A stretch of 64,000 nucleotides of DNA from Luteipulveratus flavus. GTDB taxonomy: Bacteria > Actinomycetota > Actinomycetes > Actinomycetales > Dermatophilaceae. Location: positions 1 to 64,000 of the forward strand of contig NZ_JAROAV010000006.1 of NCBI RefSeq assembly GCF_029439465.1, in the 5' to 3' direction. A program made the translations under genes and the position numbers. Shown here one piece after another: positions 18,576 through 29,708 of the stretch. Every line of letters begins with the position of its first letter. Within the stretch, counting starts at the first letter, position 1. Under the pieces are notes generated by a model. That model worked only from the letters and a program-made list of their open reading frames with translations. It was not told the DNA's origin and did no database searches.

Positions 18576-19118
18576 TCAGGCGCGCCGCACGACCGCGAGG
18601 CCGGCGAACGGGACGACGCGCTCGCCGGTGACCGACTCCGGACGCCGCGGGAGGTCCGGCGGGTGTTCCGCCAGGTCGAAGTGGTCGGCACCGACCCGGT
18701 CGATCGTCCCGGACGCGACGCCGCCGACGACGTCGTGGACGACCACGGGCGCCCGGTCCCGGCTGACAGCCCGCAGCGCCACGGTCAGCCCGAACCGGCG
18801 TCCCAGACCATGGTCGTCGTCGGCGTGGACCGCCAGGCCGACGACTCCGACGACCGCCGCCACCGGTACGAGCGCGCTGCGGCGACCCGACTCCTCCAGC
18901 AGGAGCCAGTCCTGACCGAGGTCGTCGAGCCTGCCCGTGATCCGTCCGGCCGCCGTCGCCACGGTGAGCGTCGCGCCGATCGACGCGGCCGCTCGGTCGG
19001 TCCAGGAGACGGTCGCTCGCTCCCGCCGGGTGCGGTCGGCGACCTCCGCATCGCGTTCGCGCAGCTGCGCCTGGCGCAACTGACCCTCGAGATCGGCGAA
19101 CAAGTCCTGCCAGCGCAC
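18576..19118 (-). CDS. Conserved hypothetical protein, Sm-like beta-rich region
   Basis: This 180-residue protein begins VRWQDLFADLEGQL, followed by a charged helix (QLRERDAEVADRTRRER). A beta-rich middle (TLTVATAAGRITGRLDDLGQDW) resembles an Sm/KOW-type small barrel, but no family was recognised. It ends PFAGLAVVRRA. GTG 19118 is preferred to a GTG at 19160 because a motif like RWQDLFADLE usually opens such proteins; no Shine-Dalgarno decides it. It is convergent with the HTH gene and divergent from the LysM gene. Confidence 0.55.
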   Translation of the reverse strand: MRWQDLFADLEGQLRQAQLRERDAEVADRTRRERATVSWTDRAAASIGATLTVATAAGRITGRLDDLGQDWLLLEESGRRSALVPVAAVVGVVGLAVHADDDHGLGRRFGLTVALRAVSRDRAPVVVHDVVGGVASGTIDRVGADHFDLAEHPPDLPRRPESVTGERVVPFAGLAVVRRA

Positions 19119-19182
19119 TCGCGCATCGTAGGCGGTCCCGCCCGCGACTCCCTCCGGCACGAGAAGTCACCATGTGCACTAA

Positions 19183-19221
19183 TCGACACAGATCGTCATT
19201 GATATGCAATGCTCGACACAG
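19183..19221 (+). promoter_or_regulatory. Direct repeats upstream of the LysM gene
   Basis: TCGACACAG occurs at 19183-19191 and again at 19213-19221, exactly 30 bp apart. An AT-rich GATATGCAAT lies between them, 30-40 nt before the start codon. The spacing of about three helical turns suggests paired protein binding sites in the promoter. The regulator is unknown. Confidence 0.3.
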
Positions 19222-19253
19222 TCAGCCAAGGAAACGCACCTGGGGAGATGCAC

Positions 19254-20087
19254 ATGGCAGCGACACCGGACCGGCTCCGAGAGCCGAGCACGGCCCACCG
19301 ATGGCGGGCCGGCACCGCGGGTCTGCTCGCCGGCGCGGTGACGCTGGGCGTCGCAGGTCTGTCCGTGCGGGCTCTGCTCGACCTCGTCAGTGCACTCGGG
19401 GCCCGCCCGTCGGTGCAGGTCGGCGACGGCGTCACGGTCCTGGCCCTGGCGGTGCTGGCCCTCGCGCTGCTGTGGTGCACCGTGCTGCTCCTCACCTGCG
19501 CCGTGACCCTGCTGCGGCCGCGCCGCCGCACCACGTACGTCGAGGTCGAGCTGCCGTGGCACCTGGCCCCGCAGGTCGCCCTTCGGGTGACGGCCGTGCT
19601 GCTGGCCGTCACGGCCCTCGGCTCGGGTCCGGCCCGTGCGACCGAGGTGCCGTCGCCGGTCGTGGCGACCGCGCAGGCTGCCGCGCCGGTCCCCGCGTTC
19701 GGGACGCCGGCGCTCACCGAGTCGGCGCCGGTGCCGTCGTTCGGCGCGACCACCGCACCGGCTGCCGACGCGTGCGCACCCGACGCGGCGCCGGTCCCCG
19801 GCTGGACCCCGCACCGGCCGGCCGCCGTCCGCGCCCGTGGCGCCGAGCACGTACGGCTGCTGTCCGGCTGCGGAGCCGAGGACGACCATGCCGCGCAGAT
19901 CGTCGTCCGGCGGGGCGATGACCTGTGGTCGATCGTCGAGCGCCATCTCGGCGACCAGGCCACCCCGGCCCGGGTGGCCGCCGAGTGGCCCCGCTGGTAC
20001 GAGACCAACAAGGACGAGATCGGCGACGACCCCAACGTGCTCGCCGTCGGCCAGACCCTCCGCATCCCCGAAGGAGCCCTGCGATGA
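19254..20087 (+). CDS. LysM-domain membrane protein
   Basis: This 277-residue protein has three hydrophobic helices: TAGLLAGAVTLGVAGL, then VTVLALAVLALALLWCTVLL, and LRVTAVLLAVTALGSG. An Ala/Pro-rich outer region and a C-terminal LysM domain (about 215-275) follow, with QIVVRRGDDLWSIVERHLGD and the closing LAVGQTLRIPEG. LysM binds peptidoglycan or glycans, so it probably tethers to or senses the wall. ATG 19254 is preceded by GGGGAGA. It overlaps the next gene (ATGA). The neighbourhood (Rv3235-like, secA) is conserved in actinobacteria. Confidence 0.8.
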   Translation: MAATPDRLREPSTAHRWRAGTAGLLAGAVTLGVAGLSVRALLDLVSALGARPSVQVGDGVTVLALAVLALALLWCTVLLLTCAVTLLRPRRRTTYVEVELPWHLAPQVALRVTAVLLAVTALGSGPARATEVPSPVVATAQAAAPVPAFGTPALTESAPVPSFGATTAPAADACAPDAAPVPGWTPHRPAAVRARGAEHVRLLSGCGAEDDHAAQIVVRRGDDLWSIVERHLGDQATPARVAAEWPRWYETNKDEIGDDPNVLAVGQTLRIPEGALR

Positions 20088-20638
20088 CGACCACCACGCT
20101 GCGCGCCTGCCCGCGCCCGGTGACCCTGCGTCCGACCGCCGCGCCCGAGCCGCCCGCCCTGGACGAGGGGTCGGTCCGGGAGCTGTACGCCGTCGCGCGC
20201 CACGGCCTGCGCCGTCCGCGGGCCGTCCCCTCCTACGTGCAGGGCAGCCTCGCGATCGACTTCCGGGCCCGCGACGAGGACCCCGACTTCGGCCCGCAGG
20301 CCACCCTCCGGACGGACCTGCCGGAGCCGGCCGTCTGGGTGCACCGGCTGCTGCATGCCACGCTGGAGTCGGTGACAGGCGTCCGCCAGCCCCACCAGCT
20401 CAGCCGGTGGATGATCCCGGCCGTCCACGCCACCGTCGTCCGTCGCCATCGGGTCGCCCAGCGCCGCGGCGCCGCGGTCCAGCACACCCAGGTCCGACGG
20501 GTCCGGGTCGACGAGCCGGTCGACGGCGTCGTGGAGGCCGCGGCGGTCGTCGTCCTGGACGGACGCGTCCGCGCGGTCGCGATGCGCCTCAACGGTGTCG
20601 ACGGGCGCTGGCTGCTGACGGAGATGACGATCGGCTAG
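20084..20638 (+). CDS. Rv3235-family protein
   Basis: This 184-residue cytoplasmic protein has a Pro-rich N-terminus. The conserved helical/strand part includes WVHRLLHATLESVTGVRQPHQLSRW and, near the end, the strands AAVVVLDGRVRAVAMRL and GRWLLTEMTIG. The QLSRW block is typical of the Rv3235 (DUF6459-like) family beside secA in actinobacteria. AAGGAG precedes the ATG, which overlaps the LysM stop. A perfect terminator hairpin follows. The molecular role is unknown; context suggests a link to secretion or envelope. Confidence 0.75.
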   Translation: MTTTTLRACPRPVTLRPTAAPEPPALDEGSVRELYAVARHGLRRPRAVPSYVQGSLAIDFRARDEDPDFGPQATLRTDLPEPAVWVHRLLHATLESVTGVRQPHQLSRWMIPAVHATVVRRHRVAQRRGAAVQHTQVRRVRVDEPVDGVVEAAAVVVLDGRVRAVAMRLNGVDGRWLLTEMTIG

Positions 20639-20651
20639 GAGCGCCGACGAC

Positions 20652-20682
20652 GAAGGCCGGGACCCAGCGGGTCCCGGCCTTC
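20652..20682. terminator. Bidirectional terminator hairpin
   Basis: A perfect 14-bp stem, GAAGGCCGGGACCC paired with GGGTCCCGGCCTTC, is closed by a 3-base loop (AGC). It lies between the convergent Rv3235-like gene and secA and could terminate both transcripts. Confidence 0.85.
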
Positions 20683-20698
20683 ATGGTGCGTCCTGGAG

Positions 20699-23443
<2,745 letters not shown>

Positions 23444-23582
23444 GCAGGACTCCTGGTCAGCGGTCTCGTGGCAGCGCGACGACGGGCGACACGACGGCCA
23501 TTACTCGGGCTGCCGCGTGCACCGCGAAGGTGCGCTGCGCGCGGACAGACCCATCTAGGTTAATCGGTCCGGAGCCCTGGTG

Positions 23583-23630
23583 GGTTCCCGGTCACACAAC
23601 CGGGGCCTGACGGGGGGTCCGCGGGGAACC
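23583..23630 (+). promoter_or_regulatory. Two mutually exclusive hairpins upstream of the tetra-GNAT gene
   Basis: CCCGGT (23587-23592) can pair with ACCGGG (23599-23604) over a CACACA loop. The overlapping GGTTCCC (23583-23589) can instead pair with GGGAACC (23624-23630). Both use the same C-run, so they cannot form together. They lie 40-90 nt before the start codon. A regulatory role is speculative. Confidence 0.25.
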
Positions 23631-23670
23631 TCCTTGAGCGTCCCGAGCACCGTTTGCTTGGGTGGTCCGC

Positions 23671-25968
23671 ATGTCCTCGGCCTGGCCTGCGCTCGTCCCG
23701 ATCCTGTCCGACGAGCACGTCCGGCTGCGCCCGCACGGGCCGGCCGACGTACCGCGCATCGTGGAGCAGGCCAACGATCCCCGCTCCCGGCGCTGGACCA
23801 CCGTCCCGATGCCGTACGACGCCTCGCACGGACGTGCGTTCCTGGAGATCGTGCGTGCGGGCTGGGACTCCGGCGAGCGCCGGTTCTGGGCGATCGAGGT
23901 CGACGGGGCGTTCGCGGGCACGGTGAACTACACCCGTCGGGTTCCGGGCACCGCGGAGATCGGCTTCGGCCTGCACCCGGACGCGCGCGGCCGGTCGGTC
24001 GCGACCCGCGCCGTACGGCTGGTGCTGGAGCACGCGTTCGCCCACGACGGCGTACGGACGATGACCTGGCGCGCGGCCGCGGGCAACCTGGCCTCCTGGC
24101 AGGCGGCGTGGGCCAACGGCTTCGTCCAGCACGGCACCTGGCCCGCCATGCACGCGAACGGCGCCGGGCAGGTCGAGGACCTGTGGATCGCGTCCGTGCG
24201 CGCCGGCGACCCGCGCCGGCCGCGCCGCCCGTGGTGGGAGGCCGCCGACCTGGAGGGCGAGCGGGTGCGCCTGCGTCCGTGGCGGCCCGAGGACGCGCCC
24301 ACGACCTGGCCGGACGAGCAGGCCGAGCTGTACAACGAGGGCATGGCGCCGACCCCGGAGAACTTCGCGGACTGGCGCTCCTCCCGGCTGCACCGGATGT
24401 CGGTGGGCCAGGGCGTGTTCTGGTGCATCGCCGACGCCGGCACCGACCAGGCGCTGGGTGGCATCCAGGTCCAGCGCCTCGACGTCGACTTCACCCGGGG
24501 TACGGGCCTCATCGGCTACTGGCTGCACCCGCACGCCCGCGGCCGGGGCGCGCTGCAGGACGCCCTGGAGCTCCTGGTCCCCCACGCGTTCGCCGCGCGT
24601 ACCGACGACGCGGGCCGCAGCGGCCTCGGGCTGCACCGTCTGCAGGCGGGTACGGACGAGGACAACCGGGCCTCCCAGCGGGTGCTGCGCCGGGCCGGCT
24701 TCCGCGAGTGCGCGACCGAGCGGGCCGTCATCGCCCACGAGGACCGGCCCCCGACCGGGGCCCTGACGTTCGAGCTGCTCGACACCGACGACCGCGTCGC
24801 GCAGACCGTCGAGCCCGCGATCGTCCCCGTGCTGGAGACGGGCTCGTTGCGGCTGCGTCCGTGGACGCCGCACGACCGTCCGTCCGGCGAGCGCGACCTC
24901 GACCGGGACAGCCTGCGGTTCATGCCCGCGGGCGCGCAGCCGACGGCGGGCACGTACGACGCGTGGTTCGCGCGCGGCGAGCGGCAGCGCGACCGGGGCA
25001 CGGTCGTGAAGTGGTGCATCGCCGACCGCGCGACGGACGCCCCGCTCGGCGCGGTCATGGTGTTCGGCATCGGGGCGGGAGCGCCCGGGGACGCCGAGCT
25101 CGGCTACTGGCTGTACGCCGACGCGCGGGGCCGTGGCCACCTGCGGGAGGCCATCCCGGCCGTGCTCGACCATGCGTTCGCGCCCCTGGCGAAGGACGGT
25201 CTCGGGCTGCGCCGGCTGCGCGCCGTGACCGACCTGGAGAACGTCGCGTCGCAACGGTTGCTGGAGCGCCACGGGTTCCACCGCTGGGGAGAGAGCCACG
25301 GGTCGTTCGCACGCGCCGACGCCTCCGTCGCGGACGCCGCCCACTTCGAGCTGCTCGCCGACGGCCGGGCCTCGCTCGCCCCCGCCGGCGGCGTGCTCGT
25401 GGTGCCGGTGCTCGACGGCGAGCGCGCGCGGCTGCGTCCGTGGCGCGACGAGGACGTCCCCCGCATCGTCCAGTGGTGCGCGGACGCCACGACGCGGCAC
25501 TGGCTGGCGGGGCTGCCCGACCCGTACACCGACGACGCCGCGCGCGCCTACGTCCGGCTGATGCGGCGTGCAGCGGCGTCCGGCACCACGCTGGGCTGGT
25601 GCATCGCGGACCCGCGGACCGACCTCGCCGTCGGCTCGGTCAGCGTCATGGACCTGCGCGGCGAGGACCGGACGGCCGGTGAGGTGGGGTACTGGATCCA
25701 CCCGGACGCCCGCGGCACCGGCGTGGCGACCGAGGCGGTCGGACTCGCGCTCTCCCACGCCTTCACCTCGACCGAGGACTGCGGCCTGGGACGGCGCCGG
25801 CTGCGGCTCAACGTCGCCGCCGGCAACGACGCCTCCGCCGCGATCGCCCGTCGGCACGGGTTCACCCACGTCGGGACCGACCGGCTGGCCGAGCCGCTCG
25901 GCGACGGGTCGTACGCCGACCTGTTGCGCTTCGACCTGCTGCAAGCCGAGTGGAGCGATCGGTCCTGA
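23671..25968 (+). CDS. Four-domain GNAT acetyltransferase-like protein
   Basis: This 765-residue protein is made of four consecutive GNAT (RimJ/RimL-like) units at about 10-175, 195-372, 388-562 and 578-760. Each unit starts with a V/L-RLRP.. strand and carries an acetyl-CoA-binding motif: GFGLHPDARGRSVA, GYWLHPHARGRGAL, GYWLYADARGRGHL and GYWIHPDARGTGVA. The first lacks the second Gly of R-G-x-G and may not bind CoA well. Each ends in a conserved A-S-x-R/A-x-x-x-R-x-GF helix. ATG 23671 is used; GTG 23662 is possible. Single or double GNATs are common, four in one chain is not. The substrate is unknown. Confidence 0.88.
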   Translation: MSSAWPALVPILSDEHVRLRPHGPADVPRIVEQANDPRSRRWTTVPMPYDASHGRAFLEIVRAGWDSGERRFWAIEVDGAFAGTVNYTRRVPGTAEIGFGLHPDARGRSVATRAVRLVLEHAFAHDGVRTMTWRAAAGNLASWQAAWANGFVQHGTWPAMHANGAGQVEDLWIASVRAGDPRRPRRPWWEAADLEGERVRLRPWRPEDAPTTWPDEQAELYNEGMAPTPENFADWRSSRLHRMSVGQGVFWCIADAGTDQALGGIQVQRLDVDFTRGTGLIGYWLHPHARGRGALQDALELLVPHAFAARTDDAGRSGLGLHRLQAGTDEDNRASQRVLRRAGFRECATERAVIAHEDRPPTGALTFELLDTDDRVAQTVEPAIVPVLETGSLRLRPWTPHDRPSGERDLDRDSLRFMPAGAQPTAGTYDAWFARGERQRDRGTVVKWCIADRATDAPLGAVMVFGIGAGAPGDAELGYWLYADARGRGHLREAIPAVLDHAFAPLAKDGLGLRRLRAVTDLENVASQRLLERHGFHRWGESHGSFARADASVADAAHFELLADGRASLAPAGGVLVVPVLDGERARLRPWRDEDVPRIVQWCADATTRHWLAGLPDPYTDDAARAYVRLMRRAAASGTTLGWCIADPRTDLAVGSVSVMDLRGEDRTAGEVGYWIHPDARGTGVATEAVGLALSHAFTSTEDCGLGRRRLRLNVAAGNDASAAIARRHGFTHVGTDRLAEPLGDGSYADLLRFDLLQAEWSDRS

Positions 25969-25983
25969 CGACCGACCTGACCT

Positions 25984-26005
25984 CTCGTGGACTCTGCTCC
26001 ACGAG
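25984..26005. terminator. Hairpin between convergent genes
   Basis: A perfect 8-bp stem, CTCGTGGA with TCCACGAG, encloses a 6-base loop. It lies 15 nt after the tetra-GNAT stop and 15 nt beyond the end of the convergent AlkX-like gene. No T-run follows. Confidence 0.5.
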
Positions 26006-26020
26006 GTGCGACGGTGATCG

Positions 26021-27217
26021 TCAGCCGAGGACGTCGGTCAGGCCCAGCCAGTCGGCCATCAGCCGCAGCTGCCGATCCAGCGCCGGGTAGGCCTCGGTCG
26101 GCGCGTCCGCCTCCCAGTGCCGCTGCTGGACGCGGAGTGCGCCGGCGCCCCGGTCGGCCTTCAGGTCCACCCGGGCCACCAGCCGGTCGCCGAACAGGAA
26201 CGGCAGCACGTAGTAGCCGTGCACGCGCTGGGCGGCCGGGACGTACACCTCCAACCGGTAGTGGAAGTCGAACAGCGCCAGCGTCCGGTCCCGCTGCCAG
26301 ATGAGGGAGTCGAACGGGCTGAGCAGGGCCTCGGCGTGCAGCCGGCGCGGGCGCGACGCGCCCTGGTGCAGGTACGCCGGCCGGTTCCACCCGGCGATCC
26401 GGACCGGCTCCAGCTCACCGGTCGCCACCAGGTGGTCGATCGCTGGACGGGCGTGGTCCGGACGCAGCCGGAAGTAGTCCCGCAGGCACTGCTCGGTCCC
26501 CACGCCGTGCGCCCGGGCCGCGATGCGGACGAGCTCCACCGCCGCGGCCGCCGGGTCGGGACGGACCGCCGGGTCCAGCGCGGACGGCCGGACGGCGGGC
26601 GGGAGCACCCGGGCGGGCACGTCGTACCGGCGCTCGAACTGGCTGGTACGCCCGGCGCTGGACAGCGCGCCCGCCCAGAACAGGTGCTCGAGGGCGTTCT
26701 TGACCAGCGACCAGTTCCACCCCCAGTGCTCGCTGCTGCGCGGCACGTCGTGCTCGAGGCGCTGCTCGCACTGCCGGGACGTCAGCGGGCCGTGGGCGGT
26801 GACCTCCGCCAGGACGGCCGCGACGAGCTCGGGGTGGTCGCGGGCGACCCGTTGCATGCCACCCCAGGACTCCTCCTGGGCGCGGCGCATCCGGAAGTCC
26901 AGCAGCGGCCAGGTCGAGGGCGGGACGAGGCTCGCCTCGTGTGCCCAGTACTCGACCAGCCGGCGCGGCGCACGGTCGCGCGCCCGGTCCAGCAGCGCCG
27001 GGTCGTACGGCCCGAGCCGCGCGAAGAACGGCAGGTAGTGGCTGCGGGTGAGCACGTTGACGGAGTCGATCTGCACGACGCCGACCCGGTCGATCACTCG
27101 CTGGACATGACGCGACGTCGCCGCCCACGGCGCCGGCTTGATGTCGCGAAAACCCTGTGCTGCCAGCGCAACTCGCCGGGCTGCGGCCTTCGAGAGCACC
27201 GGGGAGGTCGAGCTCAT
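26021..27217 (-). CDS. AlkX/YcaQ-like DNA glycosylase (winged-helix, HTH_42)
   Basis: This 398-residue protein belongs to the AlkZ/YcaQ superfamily, whose members excise bulky alkylated bases and unhook interstrand crosslinks. The catalytic QxD motif is present as [17 protein letters not shown] at about 46-62; QxD marks the YcaQ/AlkX branch and QxQ the AlkZ branch. It is followed by [11 protein letters not shown] and the conserved [11 protein letters not shown]. Tandem winged helices fill the rest, and [21 protein letters not shown] near the C-terminus is typical. The start overlaps the stop of the upstream response regulator (ATGA), so the two are coupled. Confidence 0.85.
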   Translation of the reverse strand: MSSTSPVLSKAAARRVALAAQGFRDIKPAPWAATSRHVQRVIDRVGVVQIDSVNVLTRSHYLPFFARLGPYDPALLDRARDRAPRRLVEYWAHEASLVPPSTWPLLDFRMRRAQEESWGGMQRVARDHPELVAAVLAEVTAHGPLTSRQCEQRLEHDVPRSSEHWGWNWSLVKNALEHLFWAGALSSAGRTSQFERRYDVPARVLPPAVRPSALDPAVRPDPAAAAVELVRIAARAHGVGTEQCLRDYFRLRPDHARPAIDHLVATGELEPVRIAGWNRPAYLHQGASRPRRLHAEALLSPFDSLIWQRDRTLALFDFHYRLEVYVPAAQRVHGYYVLPFLFGDRLVARVDLKADRGAGALRVQQRHWEADAPTEAYPALDRQLRLMADWLGLTDVLG

Positions 27218-27921
27218 CCGGCGTCGGTGCGGCTGTCAGGATCCTCGACGAGGTTGTTGCGGACGGCGTAGATCGCCGCCTCCATGCGTGAGCTCAGCTG
27301 GAGCTTGTCCAGGATGCTGCGCATGTGGTTCTTGACGGTGTTCTCGGAGATGTAGAGCTCGTCGGCGACCGTACGGTTGCTCCAGCCGCGCGCGACCAGC
27401 CCGAGGACCTCGCGCTCGCGGCTGGTCAGGGTCGGCAGGTCGTCGGCGGAGGAACCACCGCCCGCCGGCGCCCCGTCGCGGACGAGCTGGGTGAACTCAC
27501 CCAGCAGCACCGAGGCCAGGGACGGTGAGAGCAGCGCCTGCCCGGAGCGCACCTTGCGGATGCCGTCGGCGAGCTCGTCCGGCCCGACGTCCTTGAGGAG
27601 GTAGCCGGTCGCACCGGCCTTGATGGCAGCGACCAGGTCGCTCTCGACGTCGGAGGCGGTGAGCATCAGGATCTGCGACCCCGGTGACGCCGCCCGGATG
27701 CGACCGCACACCTCGATGCCGCTCTCGCCGGGGAGGTAGATGTCCAGCAGCACCACGTCAGGACGCAGCTCGCCGGCGAGCGGGACGGCCTCCTCGGCGG
27801 TCTCTGCCTCGCCGACGACCGTGATGTCGGACTCCAGGTCGAGGACGACCGCGATGCCACGGCGGTAGATGCCGTAGTCGTCGACGACCATGACGCGGAT
27901 CGGACGCGTCTGCTCACTCAC
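27214..27921 (-). CDS. NarL/LuxR-type response regulator (orphan)
   Basis: This 235-residue regulator has a receiver domain (about 8-125; acidic pair D14-D15, phospho-acceptor D60 in [10 protein letters not shown], Lys in LLKDVG). A LuxR HTH covers about 165-225 ([20 protein letters not shown], then [10 protein letters not shown]). GTG 27921 is chosen because AAGGAG lies 8 nt upstream. No histidine kinase is adjacent. Coupling to the DNA glycosylase gene hints at stress-responsive control, an inference. The Shine-Dalgarno lies inside the outer stem of the hairpin described at 27927-27977. Confidence 0.88.
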   Translation of the reverse strand: MSEQTRPIRVMVVDDYGIYRRGIAVVLDLESDITVVGEAETAEEAVPLAGELRPDVVLLDIYLPGESGIEVCGRIRAASPGSQILMLTASDVESDLVAAIKAGATGYLLKDVGPDELADGIRKVRSGQALLSPSLASVLLGEFTQLVRDGAPAGGGSSADDLPTLTSREREVLGLVARGWSNRTVADELYISENTVKNHMRSILDKLQLSSRMEAAIYAVRNNLVEDPDSRTDAG

Positions 27922-27926
27922 CGGCC

Positions 27927-27977
27927 GTACTCCTTCCGCCGGGAGCGGGCAGAGGCCCACTCCCGGCGCAAGAGTAC
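27927..27977 (-). terminator. Composite hairpin after hpf that may mask the next Shine-Dalgarno
   Basis: The inner stem is GCCGGGAG/CTCCCGGC, extended by GGGC/GCCC over an AGAG loop (27938-27967). The outer stem GTACTC/GAGTAC (27927-27932 with 27972-27977) overlaps the AAGGAG of the response regulator. It starts 4 nt past the hpf stop, so it can act as a terminator or attenuator for the downstream gene. Confidence 0.6.
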
Positions 27978-27981
27978 GGGC

Positions 27982-28710
27982 TCAGGCTGACTCGGCCTTG
28001 GCGGCAGCCCGTCCCGGGACGGCGGCGGGGCCGCTGCGGGCGACGGTCGCCGGGGTCGCTCCGTGGGGCGTGGAGGCCGCCAGGTCGCTCTCCACGTCGA
28101 GGTGGATCACGCCGTACGACCAGCCACGGCGGCGGTAGACGACGCTGGGGTTGCCGGTGTCGGCGTCCTGGTAGAGGTAGAAGTCGTGGCCGACCAGCTC
28201 CATCTGGCTCAGCGCCTCGTCCACGGACATGGGATGCGTACTGTGGACCTTCTCGCGCAGCTGCACCGGGCAGTCCTCGTCACCGCCGACCTTGGCGATG
28301 TGCTCCGGCAGCGAGGTGGCCTCCTCCGCGTCGCTGGAGCCGTTGAGCTCGTGGGTCGGAAGGTCCGCGGTCGCCTCCGCGACCGAGATGGGTTGACGGT
28401 GGCCGCGGTGCACGCGGCGCTTGTCGTGCTGGCGGCGCAGTCGCTCCAGGAGCCGCGTCATCGCCAGATCGAGAGCGCCGTACTCGTCGTCGGCGCACGC
28501 CTCGGCGCGGATGACGGTCCGGCGGGCGTAGCAGGTGATCTCCACACGTTCGCTGGCCTTGGCCTGCCGTGGGTTCGGCTCGTGCGCCAGGACGACCTCA
28601 CACCGACTGACCCGAGGCTCCAGCTGCGGAATCTTGGTCAGCTTCTCCTCGATGTGACGGCGGAACCGGTCGGGGACGGTGATGTGCCGACCCGTGACGG
28701 TGATCTCCAT
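27982..28710 (-). CDS. hpf: Long-form ribosome hibernation promoting factor
   Basis: This 242-residue factor binds the 30S decoding centre and dimerises ribosomes into inactive 100S particles. The N-terminal HPF/RaiA domain (about 1-105) begins MEITVTGRHITVPDRF and is followed by a basic linker (RRQHDKRRVHRGHR). The C-terminal dimerisation domain (about 170-210) contains GHDFYLYQDADTGNPSVVYR. An Ala-rich tail ends the chain. The ATG at 28710 follows AGGAGG, so an upstream TTG is not used. Synteny with comF and secA is conserved (Rv3241c in M. tuberculosis). Confidence 0.93.
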   Translation of the reverse strand: MEITVTGRHITVPDRFRRHIEEKLTKIPQLEPRVSRCEVVLAHEPNPRQAKASERVEITCYARRTVIRAEACADDEYGALDLAMTRLLERLRRQHDKRRVHRGHRQPISVAEATADLPTHELNGSSDAEEATSLPEHIAKVGGDEDCPVQLREKVHSTHPMSVDEALSQMELVGHDFYLYQDADTGNPSVVYRRRGWSYGVIHLDVESDLAASTPHGATPATVARSGPAAVPGRAAAKAESA

Positions 28711-28817
28711 GGGCAACCTCCTGAGCGTCGAACGTTGGATGGTGTCGGGCCGATCAGGCCCCGCCGGGAATCCGCATCACCTCCCCCGCCCGCGTTGCGC
28801 GGACGCTCGGCCTGCAC

Positions 28818-28851
28818 CTGGTGCGGAGCCGCTGTCGGCTCGACGCACCAG
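28818..28851 (-). terminator. Hairpin downstream of comF
   Basis: CTGGTGCGGAGCC pairs with GGCTCGACGCACCAG: 13 bp with a 2-nt bulge and a GCTGTC loop. It lies about 32 nt after the comF stop and ahead of hpf on the same strand. Confidence 0.5.
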
Positions 28852-28883
28852 TCCGCCGCTGTCGCAGCAGGTGCTCCATGAAG

Positions 28884-29621
28884 TCACGGTAGACGACCCT
28901 GAGCGGCCCGTCCACGAGTTCGCCGAGGTGCCCGAGGGGTGGCCGCGAGCACCGCGGCGACCACGTGCGGAGCCCCCGCGACACGCAGTGCACGGGCGCA
29001 CTCGCTGAGCGTCGCGCCCGTGGTCAGGACGTCGTCGCTGAGCAGGCACGGCCGCCCGCGGACGTCGGCTCCGGGCCGGACCCGGATCGCCCCCTGCAGG
29101 TTGTCCCAGCGCGCAGCAGCGCCCAGCCCCGCCTGGTCGGCGACACCTCGAACCTGCTGCAGAACCGGGGCGACTCGCGCCTCCTGACGGTCCGCGAGTG
29201 CCCGCTCGGTCACCTCGCGCCACGGATCCCTCCCCCGCTCCCGACGGCTGCGCCGCGACGACGGCACCGGGACGACGACGAGCCGCCCGCGCGCGACCAG
29301 CTCGGCCCGCAGCCCCTCGTCCGCCTCGAGTGCGCCGGCGACGGCCTGGCGCCACCAGGCTCCGAGGGCGTCGCACAGGTCGTGCCGGCCACCGTCCTTG
29401 TGAGCGACGATCGCCTGCCGGACCGGCCCGTCGTACGTCGTCGCCGCCCAGGTGGGTGGGAATCCCGGGGGGCAAGGGTCGGGCGCGGCGGCGAGGGCCG
29501 GACGGCGCTGCAGCCGTGCGGTCGCGGTCAGGCAGAGCGCGCACCACGGGCCCGGGGCGCGGTCGCAGCCGGCGCAGCGGACCGGCAGCACCAGGTCCAG
29601 CAAGGCCCGTCCGACGCTCAT
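28884..29621 (-). CDS. comF: ComF-family phosphoribosyltransferase
   Basis: This is a 245-residue ComF-like protein. The N-terminal zinc-ribbon (about residues 14-30) carries CAGC and, after nine residues, CALC. The PRPP-binding loop is LLSDDVLTTGATLSECARAL near 195. In naturally competent bacteria ComF helps DNA processing; in non-competent actinobacteria the role is uncertain, and a phosphoribosyl-transfer reaction is inferred from fold only. ATG 29621 has AGAGG just upstream. Its place between lpqB and hpf is conserved (Rv3242c). Confidence 0.88.
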   Translation of the reverse strand: MSVGRALLDLVLPVRCAGCDRAPGPWCALCLTATARLQRRPALAAAPDPCPPGFPPTWAATTYDGPVRQAIVAHKDGGRHDLCDALGAWWRQAVAGALEADEGLRAELVARGRLVVVPVPSSRRSRRERGRDPWREVTERALADRQEARVAPVLQQVRGVADQAGLGAAARWDNLQGAIRVRPGADVRGRPCLLSDDVLTTGATLSECARALRVAGAPHVVAAVLAATPRAPRRTRGRAAQGRLP

Positions 29622-29656
29622 ACCTCTCAGTGAAGACCGGCCGGCGACCAGCGCGC

Positions 29657-29691
29657 GGGCGCCGTCCACCGGCTGTGGACGGGAGGCGCCC
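29657..29691 (-). terminator. Terminator of the mtrA-mtrB-lpqB operon
   Basis: GGGCGCC and GTCCAC pair with GTGGAC and GGCGCCC around a 5-base loop, with a 4-nt bulge (GGGA) between the two stem halves. It starts 17 nt past the lpqB stop, before comF on the same strand. Confidence 0.6.
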
Positions 29692-29708
29692 GGGGAGGAG
29701 GGTGTGGA

